Assembly (NCBI GenBank): GCA_963742305.1
Contig: CAVULN010000023.1
Span: 62,001-126,000, forward strand
Direction: 5' to 3'
DNA from: Roseiarcus sp963742305
Lineage (GTDB): Bacteria > Pseudomonadota > Alphaproteobacteria > Rhizobiales > Beijerinckiaceae
Length of the DNA stretch: 64,000 nt
Both the position numbers and the translations under genes were made by a program. Below are positions 25,961-34,897 of the stretch, piece by piece (the stretch's first letter is position 1; each line of letters begins with the position of its first letter). The notes beneath the pieces are model-generated. The model was not told the DNA's origin. It saw nothing but the letters and a program-made list of their open reading frames with translations, and did not search any database.

Positions 25961-27028
25961 GTGCGTAGGACGCCTGAGACAAAGCCAAGGACGGGAGGCA
26001 AGCGAAGCCGATGCGCATGGGCTTCTGCGTTTGTCCTTGCGCTCTGGGTTGTCCTTCCGGCGGCCGCCCTCGCCCAGGCGGCGGGCGACCGCGGCGACGC
26101 CGGGATCGATGCGGACGACGCCCGCATCGACGCGCTGCTCGGCACGCTCAACCTCTCGACGCCCGGGCCCTACGACAACCTCTATTCAACCGCTCCCGGC
26201 GCCGAGCAGCAGGCGGTCAGGCCTCAGTTCCGGTTCAATTTCCTCGCGCCTCTCAACTATGATTCGAATCCGCTCGAGCTTGGCGCCGGCAGCAATTCGA
26301 GCTGGGGCACGTTTCCGGTCGGCAACCTCTCGGCCGCCGCTCCGGTCGGCGACCTGCCGTTTCGCGTCTCGGTGACCGCCCGCTCCGAGTTCAAGCGCTT
26401 CTTTGATGAGTTTGACGCCGACATCGACCGACTGACCTTTTCCGGCCGCGTCCAATATACCGATCCGGCCAACGATCAGGCCTGGTCGCCCTATTTCGCC
26501 ATCACGCCGCGCTTCTCCTACCTGCCCACGTTTTCAGACCAGACCGAGGCGCGGCAGGATTTCAACCTCGGCTTCAACAAGAGCTGGCACTTTGACCGTT
26601 CCTTCCAGCTGATCCCGGTCGCCGCCGACACCTCCGCCGAGACGGTCTTTACAGTGGGAGTGACCGCATTCGCGCAAAGGCGCTTGCGTCAGCCCCAGCT
26701 CTCGTCGGACGCCGTGTTCCTCATCCCCTCCGCCTCCTGGGCGATCTCCAAGGACTGGAACGCGAGCCTGGCGGTCGAGATGCTCGGGCGCTGGTACGAG
26801 GCGGATAGCCTCGGAGAGACCAGCCGCGACTGGGAAGTCCTGCCGATCGCGACTCTCGAGTACATCATCCCTGCCTCCGTTTTCGGCAACGAGCAGCTGG
26901 CCAATCTCCTCGGCCGTCCGGCAGTCGATTTGCAGGGCTCGCATCTGAAGGTCTGGTCGACCGTGCCCGGCGTCAGCTTCAACCAGTGGGAAGCGAGCGC
27001 AACGCTGAAACTCGGCTGGCGGTTCTGA
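25961..27028 (+). CDS. Predicted outer-membrane beta-barrel protein
   Basis: About 355 aa from a GTG start at 25961 (GGGGA upstream; an alternative GTG lies at 25922). It has a signal peptide ('FVLALWVVLPAAALAQA'), then an N-terminal plug-like block containing 'DAGIDADDARIDALLG'. Alternating hydrophobic/polar strands follow, with many aromatic residues ('RFNFLAPLNYDSNPLEL', 'VSVTARSEFKRFF', 'YFAITPRFSYLPTF'), ending 'ASATLKLGWRF'. A terminal Phe is the usual Bam insertion signal. No specific family recognised; function unknown. Confidence 0.7.
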   Translation: MRRTPETKPRTGGKRSRCAWASAFVLALWVVLPAAALAQAAGDRGDAGIDADDARIDALLGTLNLSTPGPYDNLYSTAPGAEQQAVRPQFRFNFLAPLNYDSNPLELGAGSNSSWGTFPVGNLSAAAPVGDLPFRVSVTARSEFKRFFDEFDADIDRLTFSGRVQYTDPANDQAWSPYFAITPRFSYLPTFSDQTEARQDFNLGFNKSWHFDRSFQLIPVAADTSAETVFTVGVTAFAQRRLRQPQLSSDAVFLIPSASWAISKDWNASLAVEMLGRWYEADSLGETSRDWEVLPIATLEYIIPASVFGNEQLANLLGRPAVDLQGSHLKVWSTVPGVSFNQWEASATLKLGWRF

Positions 27029-27195
27029 GCCCAGCGCCTTGCGCGTCCAATTGGCGGTTTTGATGAAATGACGTGTCAAATTTCAGGTTTGCGCGCCCGT
27101 CCCTTTTCTGCGACGGAAACATCGGTGACGCCAACCCAAAGCCGGAAGCGCGAGACCAGCGGCTGCCTCCTGAACGAGAGCGACGACTAAAAGCC

Positions 27196-28707
27196 ATGGC
27201 CGGGGGCTTGCCAAAGACTTCCGAAGACGCGGCGGTCGCCGAACCGGCCGGGCGGCCCGCTTCGGCCGCCGACGCCATCCTCGTCTTCGTCGTCCTTCTC
27301 GGCCTTCTCGCGCTCTCTTACTGGCTCTACGGCAAGGACGCCGCGTCCGGCCCCAACCAGATCGCGCTGATCTTCGCCGGCCTCGTCGCGGGCGGAATCG
27401 CGCACAAGAACGGCATGCCCTGGGCGGGCGTGCGGCAGGCGGTCGTGGACGGCGTGTCGAGCGGGCTTGGCGCCATCTTCATCCTGCTTGCGGTCGGCGC
27501 GCTGATTGGAACCTGGGCGCTCGGCGGCACGATCGTCGCGATGATCTACTATGGCCTCGACCTCCTCCGCGCCGACTTCTTCTACGCCTCCACCCTCATC
27601 ATCTGCGCGCTGATCGCGGTCGCGGTGGGCAGTTCCTGGACGGTGATCGGCACGATCGGCGTCGGCCTCATGGGCGTCGCCGCCAATCTCGGCCTTTCGC
27701 CCGAAATCGCCGCCGGCGCCATCGTCTCCGGCGCCTTCTTCGGCGACCGCACCTCGCCCCTCTCCGACACCGTCAACCTCAACGCCGCGGTCACTGGCGC
27801 CGATCTCTTCACCCTCATCCGCGAATCGCTCTGGACCTCGATTCCCTCGTTCGTCATCGCGCTCGCGCTCTTCGCCTTCGTTGGCCATTCCGCGGTCGCA
27901 GACCAGAACCACGAGATGAGCGAGCTCGCGAGCCACTTCAACGTCTCGGTCTGGGCGTTCGCGCCTCTGGCGCTGGTCTTCGCGCTGGCGCTGATGCGCG
28001 TTTCTCCTTTCGTCACGGTCTTTTCCGGCGCGCTGCTCGGGGGCGTGGTCGCGATCCTCATCAATCCGGCGCAGGTCATAGGCTTCGCGGGCGACCCCTC
28101 GCTGCCGATCCCGCTCGCGATGCTCAAGGGCGTGTGGACCGCGCTCGCGACCGGATATGTCTCGAACTCGGGCGATCCCGCGACCGACGCGCTGCTTTCG
28201 CGTGGCGGCATGGCGCACATGCTGCCGACCGTGTGGCTCATCATGGCCGCGCTCGCCTTCGGCGCGATCGTCGAACATGCGGGGCTGCTCAAGCGGATTG
28301 TCGACCCGATCGCCGCGCGGGTCGTCGCGATCCCGGCGCTCGTCGCATCGGTTGTCGTCTCCGCCTTCGCCGCGAATGTGGTGACGGCGGACCAGTACAT
28401 GGCGGTCGCTCTGCCCGGACGCATGTTCCGCGCGGTCTTCGAGAAGCGCGGCTACGCTCCCGTCGTGCTCGCGCGGGCGATCGGTGACACGGGGACGGTC
28501 ACCTCCGCCCTCATTCCATGGAACAGCTGCGGCGCCTATGTGGCCGCAACCCTCGCGGTTCCGACCTTCGCTTTCGCGCCGTTCGCCTTCTTCTGCCTCT
28601 TAAGCCCGCTCATGACCATCGCGATCGCCGTCCTGGGCGTGCGGATGCTGAGAGCCCCGCCCGACGCGCGACCGGCTCGGTCCGCGCCAGGCGAAAGCCC
28701 GCGATGA
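27196..28707 (+). CDS. nhaC: Na+/H+ antiporter, NhaC family
   Basis: 503-aa inner-membrane antiporter with about 11-12 helices. Characteristic NhaC segments are 'VGSSWTVIGTIGVGLMGVA', 'SGAFFGDRTSPLSDTVNLNA', 'VVTADQYMAVALPGRMF', and 'GDTGTVTSALIPWNSCGAY'. The ATG at 27196 was chosen over longer frames because the upstream residues look non-coding; the ribosome-binding site is weak. It adds to the Mrp and ChaA systems in this window for Na+/pH homeostasis. Confidence 0.93.
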   Translation: MAGGLPKTSEDAAVAEPAGRPASAADAILVFVVLLGLLALSYWLYGKDAASGPNQIALIFAGLVAGGIAHKNGMPWAGVRQAVVDGVSSGLGAIFILLAVGALIGTWALGGTIVAMIYYGLDLLRADFFYASTLIICALIAVAVGSSWTVIGTIGVGLMGVAANLGLSPEIAAGAIVSGAFFGDRTSPLSDTVNLNAAVTGADLFTLIRESLWTSIPSFVIALALFAFVGHSAVADQNHEMSELASHFNVSVWAFAPLALVFALALMRVSPFVTVFSGALLGGVVAILINPAQVIGFAGDPSLPIPLAMLKGVWTALATGYVSNSGDPATDALLSRGGMAHMLPTVWLIMAALAFGAIVEHAGLLKRIVDPIAARVVAIPALVASVVVSAFAANVVTADQYMAVALPGRMFRAVFEKRGYAPVVLARAIGDTGTVTSALIPWNSCGAYVAATLAVPTFAFAPFAFFCLLSPLMTIAIAVLGVRMLRAPPDARPARSAPGESPR

Positions 28708-28802
28708 GCGGAGGCCGCCAGGGAAAGCGCGCGCCGAGGCCGGCCTTGCCATGAAGGCCGCCTGCGCCGCTGGACCCTGGGGCGAGTTTTGGCGATGATC
28801 GG

Positions 28803-28833
28803 CGAGGCGCCCCTGAGACCGGAAGGCGCCTCG
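28803..28833 (+). promoter_or_regulatory. Hairpin upstream of ppk2
   Basis: Perfect 9-bp stem (CGAGGCGCC/GGCGCCTCG) with a 13-nt loop, ending 21 nt before the ppk2 start and just before its GGGAGG ribosome-binding site. It has no T run. It could be a 5'-UTR structure affecting translation, or a weak terminator for nhaC. Confidence 0.35.
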
Positions 28834-28854
28834 AAGCTGGGAGGATGAAACGCG

Positions 28855-29757
28855 ATGGCCAACAAGGAGGTGCTGGATTTCGTCAGCCGTCACGTGGCCC
28901 CGTTCCGCGTCACGAAGGGCAAGGGCTTCCGGCTGAAGGATTTCAATCCCGCGGACACCCTCGGGCTGCAGATGGACAAGGGCGAGGCGGCCGACCTGCT
29001 TCAGCGCGGCTCCGAGTGGCTCGCCAAGGAGCAGGACATCCTCTACGCGCAGGATTCCTGGTCCTTGCTGCTGGTCTTCCAGGCGATGGACGCGGCCGGC
29101 AAGGACGGCACGATCAAGCATGTCATGTCGCGGGTCAATCCGCAGGGCTGCAGCGTCCACTCCTTCAAGCAGCCGTCCGACGAGGAGCTCTCGCACGACT
29201 TCCTCTGGCGCTACGCGATGCGCGTTCCCGAGCGTGGCCGGATCGGCATCTTCAACCGGTCCTACTACGAGGAAGTGCTCGTCGTGCGCGTCCACCAGCA
29301 GCTGCTCAAGGCGCAGAAGACGCCGCCGACGCTCGTCACCAAAGGCCTCTGGGACGAGCGGCTGGCCGACATCGCGCGCTTTGAGGATTATCTCGCGCGG
29401 CAGGGCGTCGTGATCCTCAAATTCTATCTCAACGTATCGCGCAGGGAGCAGAAGAAGCGCTTCATGGAGCGGCTCGACAAGCCGGACAAGAACTGGAAGT
29501 TCTCCGCTGCCGACGTGCGCGAGCGCAAGTTCTGGGGCGACTACATGCACGCCTACGAAGAGGCGATCCGCGCGACCGCGACCAAGGCCGCGCCCTGGTA
29601 TGTCGTGCCGGCCGACAACAAATGGTTCACCCGCATCGTGGTTGCGGCGGCCATCGTCGAGGCGGTGGAGAAGCTCGACCTCAAATATCCCACCATATCG
29701 GACGCGCAGAAGAAGGAGCTGGCGGCGGCTCGCGCCGAACTGGAGGCGGAGAAATAG
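28855..29757 (+). CDS. ppk2: Polyphosphate kinase 2
   Basis: 300-aa PPK2-family polyphosphate:nucleotide phosphotransferase. It has Walker A 'AMDAAGKDGT' (residues 77-86), the following 'VNPQGCSVHSFKQPSDEEL', Walker B 'GRIGIFNRSYYEEVLVVRV', and the lid-side 'RREQKKRFMERLDKPDKNWK' and 'WYVVPADNKWFTRIVVAAAI'. It has a single domain, so it is not the fused two-domain class II type. It is the first gene of a unit with an Na/Pi transporter (20-nt gap) and a P-type ATPase. Confidence 0.94.
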   Translation: MANKEVLDFVSRHVAPFRVTKGKGFRLKDFNPADTLGLQMDKGEAADLLQRGSEWLAKEQDILYAQDSWSLLLVFQAMDAAGKDGTIKHVMSRVNPQGCSVHSFKQPSDEELSHDFLWRYAMRVPERGRIGIFNRSYYEEVLVVRVHQQLLKAQKTPPTLVTKGLWDERLADIARFEDYLARQGVVILKFYLNVSRREQKKRFMERLDKPDKNWKFSAADVRERKFWGDYMHAYEEAIRATATKAAPWYVVPADNKWFTRIVVAAAIVEAVEKLDLKYPTISDAQKKELAAARAELEAEK

Positions 29758-29776
29758 CGATCGGGAGGTCCTGACG

Positions 29777-31456
29777 ATGTCCGGTTCGCTCGGCACGATC
29801 ATCACCGTCCTCGGCGGCGTCGGGCTGTTCCTGCTCGGCATGACGGTGATGACCGACGGGCTGAAGGCGCTCGCCGGATCCTCCTTGCGCACGGCTCTGG
29901 GCAAGGCGGCGGCGACGCCGCTTTCGGGCGCCTTCTGGGGCGCGATCGTAACGCTGCTCGTGCAGTCGTCGAGCGCGGTGACGATGACGACCATTGGCCT
30001 GGTCAGCGCGGGCCTGCTCACCTTCCCGCAGGGGCTCGGCCTCGTCTTCGGCGCCAATGTCGGCACGACCGGCACCGGCTGGCTGGTGGCGCTGATCGGC
30101 GTGCGGGTGTCGCTCTCGACCTACGCGCTGCCGCTGATCTTCATCGGGGCGCTGGTGAAGCTGCTGGCGGGCGGGCGCATCGCGGCGGCGGGCGCCTCGC
30201 TCGCCGGTTTCGCGCTGGTGCTCTACGGACTCACCACGCTGCAGCAGGGCATGGGGGGCCTCGCGGAGCGGCTTCACCCTTCCGATTTGCCTTCCGTTCT
30301 CGGCATGGCGGATGTCGGGTGGGCCGCGGGCTCGCTCGGGCTCATCATGCTGGTCCTGGTCGGCCTTGCGATGACCGCCGTGATGCAGTCCTCGACCGCC
30401 GCGATCGCGGTCACGCTGTCGGCATTCTACGCGGGCGCGATCGGGCTCGAGCAGGGCGCGGCGCTGATTATCGGACAGAATATCGGGACGGCGACGAGTT
30501 CGGCGCTCGCCGCCATCGGGGCGAGCACGACCGCCAAGCGCCTCGCGCTCGCTTACGTGCTGTTCAAGCTGATCGCCGCCCTGATCGCGCTTGCGACCTT
30601 CCCCTTTACCGTGGCGCTGATGCGGCGCCTCGCGCCGAGCGTCGACGGCGTGACCCAGCTCGCCGCCTACCACACCGCATACAATGTCGTCGGCGTCGCG
30701 GTTCTTCTGCCGGCGACGCAATGGTTCACCCGCTTCGTCGAGCGGCTGTTGCCCACGAAGGAATCGTCGCTTGCCCGAACGCTCGATCCCGCGGCGCTGG
30801 TCAATCCGGTGATCGCGATCGAGGCGGTGCGGCGTGTCGTCGCCGAAGCGCTGAGCGCGCTTGCGGCCTCGATCGCCGGTTCGCTCTCGGGGACGGGCGG
30901 GAGGCCGGGCGCGGGGGTGGCGGGGCCGGCGGCGGCGCTCTCGGAGGCGCGCGAATTCCTGTCCGACCTGAAGGTCTCGCCGGGGACCGACGCCGAGCGC
31001 CATCGGATGACCGACACGCTGCACGCGCTCGACCATGCTTCGCGCCTGATCGAGGTCCTCGGCGAAGGCGGCCCGCCCGGTCCGGCAAAAGGCGGCGATG
31101 ACGACCTGCGCGCGGCGGAATTGTGCAAGCAGGCGATGCGCTGGAGCGGCGCGGTCGCGGAATCGATCACCGCCGAATCCGCGCTCAGCGAACGGGCGGA
31201 GCCGATCGGCTGGACTGCGACGCCCGATGCGGCCGCCGCGCTCGCGGAGGCCGAAAGCGCGGCGAAGGCGCTGGGCGCGATGCAGCGCGAGCATCGGATG
31301 GCGATCCTGGCCTCGGTTGGACCGGGCGGCGTGACCGCGGCGGAGGCTTTCGCGCGGGTCGACGCGGCGCGCCGGCTCGACGCGCTCGCGCATCATGCCT
31401 GGCGCTCGGCGGCGCATCTCATCGGGCGCGACGAAACAGGGACGACAACGCCATGA
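29777..31456 (+). CDS. Na/Pi cotransporter-family protein with PhoU-like tail
   Basis: A 559-aa protein with two Na_Pi_cotrans repeats, each bearing the QSSS/QSST motif: 'LLVQSSSAVTMTTIGLVSAG' (about residues 62-81) and 'MTAVMQSSTAAIAVTLSAF' (about residues 198-216). 'GANVGTTGTGW' and 'GQNIGTATSSALAAIGA' follow the respective repeats. The C-terminal ~180 residues are soluble and helical, like the PhoU-related tails of the YjbB/NptA group. The end overlaps the ATPase start by 4 nt (ATGA). Phosphate transport is inferred from family. Confidence 0.9.
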   Translation: MSGSLGTIITVLGGVGLFLLGMTVMTDGLKALAGSSLRTALGKAAATPLSGAFWGAIVTLLVQSSSAVTMTTIGLVSAGLLTFPQGLGLVFGANVGTTGTGWLVALIGVRVSLSTYALPLIFIGALVKLLAGGRIAAAGASLAGFALVLYGLTTLQQGMGGLAERLHPSDLPSVLGMADVGWAAGSLGLIMLVLVGLAMTAVMQSSTAAIAVTLSAFYAGAIGLEQGAALIIGQNIGTATSSALAAIGASTTAKRLALAYVLFKLIAALIALATFPFTVALMRRLAPSVDGVTQLAAYHTAYNVVGVAVLLPATQWFTRFVERLLPTKESSLARTLDPAALVNPVIAIEAVRRVVAEALSALAASIAGSLSGTGGRPGAGVAGPAAALSEAREFLSDLKVSPGTDAERHRMTDTLHALDHASRLIEVLGEGGPPGPAKGGDDDLRAAELCKQAMRWSGAVAESITAESALSERAEPIGWTATPDAAAALAEAESAAKALGAMQREHRMAILASVGPGGVTAAEAFARVDAARRLDALAHHAWRSAAHLIGRDETGTTTP

Positions 31457-34201
31457 GCCTCGAGCCGACGCCCCCGGACGGAAACCCCTGGCATGCGATG
31501 CCGGCCGAAGACGCGGAGCGTGAGCTTGGCGTCGATCCGGCGCGCGGTCTCGATCCGGCCGAAGCCGCCAGCCGCCTGAAGACCTACGGGCCGAACCGGC
31601 TGCCGGAAGGCAAGAAGCGGGGGCCGGTCCTGCGCTTCTTATCGCAATTCAACAATGTGCTGATCTATGTGCTTTTGGTCGCGGCCTTTGTCAAGCTGAT
31701 GCTGAGCCTGTGGCTCGACGCCTCGATCATCTTCGCGGTCGTCGTCCTCAATTCGCTGCTTGGCTTCGTCCAGGAGGGCAGGGCGGAAAAGGCGCTCGAA
31801 TTCGATCCGCAACATGCTCTCGGCTGAGGCGCGAACCCTGAGGGGCGGCGAGACGCGGATGATCGCCGCCGAGGACCTGGTTCCGGGCGATGTCGTGATG
31901 CTCGAATCCGGCGACAGGATTCCCGCCGACCTCAGGATCGTCGAGGCGAAAAACCTGCGTACCGAAGAGGCGGCGCTGACCGGCGAATCCGTCCCCACCG
32001 AGAAGACCACGGACCCGGTCGCCGCCAAGGCGACGGTCGGCGACCGCAACAACATGGCTTTCTCGGGAACGATGGTCGTCTCCGGCCGCGCGACCGGGAT
32101 CGTGACAGCGACGGGCGCCTCGACCGAGCTTGGCCGGATCAATCAGCTTCTCGCCGGGGTCAGCGTGCTCGAGACGCCGCTGCTCAGGCAGATCAAGACC
32201 TTCGGCTACGTCATCACCGCCGTGATCTCGGTCGTCGGCGTGCTCCTGTTCGCCTGGGGCCACTGGCTCGGCCACATGACCTTCGTCGAGCTGTTCCAGG
32301 CCGTGGTCGGGATCGCCGTCTCGGCCATTCCCGAGGGCCTGCCGGCGCTCATCACCATCACGCTCGCGATCGGGGTGCAGCGGATGGCGGCGCGCAACGC
32401 GATCATCCGCCGCCTGCCGGCGGTCGAGACCCTGGGCTCGGTGTCGCGCATCTGCTCGGACAAGACAGGCACGCTCACTCTGATGGAGATGATGGTGACG
32501 TCGGTCGTCACGGCCGAAAAAGCCTACGACGCCACCGGCAACGGCTACGAGCCGGAAGGCGAGGTCCGGCATGACGGCCGCAAGGCCGGCCCCGACGAGA
32601 AGGTCCTCGCGCTGATGGGACGGGTGTCGATGCTGTGCAACGACGCCGAACTGTTCGAGGAGGAGGGAAAGTGGAAGGTGGAGGGCGACCCGACCGAAGG
32701 CGCGCTCTATCCTTTCGCGGCCAAGCTCGGCATGGATCGGGCCGCGGAGACGGCCGCTGCGCCGCGCGTGGACGCCATCCCCTTCGAGTCCGAGCACAAG
32801 TTCATGGCGACGCTGAACCGCGCCGCGAACGGCGAGGAGATGCTGCTGGTCAAGGGCGCGCCGGAGGTGATCCTCGATCATTGCGACCGGCAGGAGACCG
32901 AAAATGGCCCGGCGCCGCTCGACCGCGGCCATTTCGAGCGCGAGAGCGACCGCCTCGCGGCGCAGGGCGAGCGCGTGCTGGGCCTCGCCTGGCTGCCCTC
33001 GCCCGGGCTTCAGACGGGAAACCTCGCGGCGAAGGACCTGCCGAAAACGCTGGTTCTGCTCGGGCTGGTCGGTCTCATGGATCCGCCGCGCAAGGAAGCG
33101 ATCGACGCGGTAAAGGAATGCCACGATGGCGGCGTCCGGGTGACGATGATCACCGGCGACCACAAGATCACAGCGGCGGCGATCGCGAAAATGCTCGGCA
33201 TCGGCGACGGCAGGACGGCGGTCGCGGGAACCGAGATCGAGGAGATGAACGAGGCCGCGCTGCAGGAATGCGTGCGCGAGGTGGACGTGTTCGCCCGCGC
33301 CAGTCCGGAGCACAAGCTGAGGCTGGTCAAGGCCATTCAGGCGAACCGCCAGATCGTCGCGATGACGGGTGACGGCGTCAACGACGCGCCGGCCTTGAAG
33401 AAGGCCGACATCGGCGTCGCCATGGGAATCAAGGGGACGGAGGTGACCAAGGAGGCGGCGGGCATGATTCTCGCCGACGACAATTTCGCCTCCATCTCGG
33501 CCGCGGTGAAGGAAGGCCGGACCGTTTACAACAATATCGAGAAGGCGATGCTGTTCCTGCTCCCCACCAACGTGGCGCAGGGCGCGGTGATCGCCGTGGC
33601 CATCCTGTTCGGCTTCACCCTGCCGATCACCGCGCCGCAGGTGCTGTGGGTCAACATGGTGACTTCGGTCGCGCTTGGCCTCGTGATCTCGTTCGAGCCG
33701 CACGAGGACGACGTGATGATGAGGCCGCCGCGCTCGATCGACCGGCCGATCGTGACCGGCTTCGGACTCTGGCGCATCCTGTTCGTCGGCGCGGCGCTCC
33801 TCTTCTACACGCTGTGGATCTTCTTCATGATGAAGGCGGACGGCGCCTCGACCGGAATGGCGCGCACCGCCGCGGTCAACGCGATCACGCTCGGTCAGGT
33901 GTTCTATCTCCTCAACAGCCGTTACCTGATCGATTCCTCGCTGACGCCGCACGCGCATGGCGGCAATCCCTGGCTCTACTGGGGCATCGGCGCGGTGATC
34001 GTGCTGCAACTGCTGTTCACCTACGCGCCGCCGTTTCACGCCATCTTCGGCAACGAATCGCTGCCGCTCGAGGTCTGGCCCTGGCTGATCGGCGGCGGAA
34101 TCGTCTTCTTCCTCGTGGTGGAGCTTGAGAAGCTCGTCATTCGCTCCGTGCCCGCCCTGCGGCGGAGGGCGACCCACATGGACGAGCGCGTCGCCGCGTG
34201 A
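31453..34201 (+). CDS. Cation-translocating P2-type ATPase, broken by one +1 frameshift
   Basis: The N-terminal ~115 codons (cation_ATPase_N and M1-M2) end at 'GFVQEGRAEKALE'. The rest continues in the next frame from 'IRNMLSAEARTLRGGE'. One extra T near 31801 (GAATTCGATC for GAATCGATC) separates them; without it the gene is 916 codons. Motifs: 'PEGLPALITITLAIG' (M4), the phosphorylation site 'CSDKTGTLT', 'KGAPEV', 'MITGDHKITA', and 'TGDGVNDAPALKKADIGVAM'. M6 reads 'LWVNMVTSVALGL', as in CtpF/PMA-like P2 ATPases. The ion is not certain (Ca2+ or Na+ likely). Confidence 0.9.
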
Positions 34202-34256
34202 CGCCGGCTCGAACATGTATTACATGCGTGCAATGTATTATTGATGTATTTTGAGG

Positions 34257-34323
34257 CGTGGAACTAAACGGGGTCCCAACCCCCTGAAAACATTAGCGGG
34301 CGCCGGTAAAATTGCGGCTAGGC
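34257..34323 (+). repeat. Left copy of a ~67-bp inverted repeat
   Basis: Begins CGTGGAACTAAACGGGGTCC and matches the reverse complement of 36245-36313 over about 67 bases with roughly ten mismatches; the outer ~28 bases differ at one position. Just outside lies an AT-rich tract with a perfect 13-bp palindrome (34214-34226). Together the copies bracket about 2 kb holding a McrA-head-like ORF and an aminopeptidase gene. Confidence 0.8.
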
Positions 34324-34397
34324 CAATTTTGAGGCGTGTCGCCACAGGGCGATAGCCGGCGCGCCGTAAGCCGAGCCTGACGCCCGGCCCGAGGTCT

Positions 34398-34691
34398 CTA
34401 CCTGGGCGGCCGGCGCTTCTCCTGAACGGTGAATCCGAGCTCTCCCAGCACTTTGACGGCTCCTGACTTTCCGCCTTCGAAGTCGCCGGAGGCAAGACGC
34501 TTGCCGGTGGCGAACTCATAAGCCGCGCCCAGGATCGCCTTCGGCGGATAGAGGCGTGTTTCCCAGGCGAGTTCATAAGTCGTGGTCGGGGCGAAACCAT
34601 GTTCGGCGAAGAACCGCTCCGGCCCAAGCCGGTCATACTCCTTCATCGCGCGCACGACGTCAGCATGCGCCACACGGTCCCACGCCACCAT
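34398..34691 (-). CDS. Stand-alone ScoMcrA-head-like protein
   Basis: A 97-aa protein resembling the N-terminal 'head' domain of ScoMcrA-type type IV restriction enzymes: 'VVRAMKEYDRLGPERFFAEH', then 'RLYPPKAILGAAYEFATG' (the Y-x-x-KAI-x-G-A core), 'DFEGGKSGAVKVLGELGFTV'. No SRA, sulfur-binding or HNH nuclease domain is present. The ATG at 34691 has GGAG 9 nt upstream and is preferred over one at 34745. It is divergent from the aminopeptidase gene and lies inside the inverted-repeat pair. The domain match is from memory of the pattern; function unknown. Confidence 0.55.
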   Translation of the reverse strand: MVAWDRVAHADVVRAMKEYDRLGPERFFAEHGFAPTTTYELAWETRLYPPKAILGAAYEFATGKRLASGDFEGGKSGAVKVLGELGFTVQEKRRPPR

Positions 34692-34897
34692 CTTTCGCTC
34701 TCCGGCTTCGCGGTCGCCCGCCTGTCGGCCGTGATTAAGACCCATTTTCGACCATTGTAAGAAGCCCGGGCCAGGCGGTCCTTGCCGGGCCAGCGTGAAG
34801 CTCCGTTGGGCGCGCCAAGTTCCCGCTCCTTCAAGTCGCCTCCGTGGCGGCCTATAGTCGGCGGATCGTCCTGATCGAACATTTCCCGGAGCCCATC

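Noticed and set aside
2093..31805. Idea that the +1 errors are caused by GANTC (CcrM) methylation, as the pheT and ATPase sites would read GAGTC and GAATC when repaired
   Set aside because: The other eight insertion sites do not fit GANTC, so the idea does not explain the pattern.
31748..34216. 822-codon open frame antisense to the P-type ATPase
   Set aside because: Same antisense artefact; the ATPase motifs on the plus strand explain the region.
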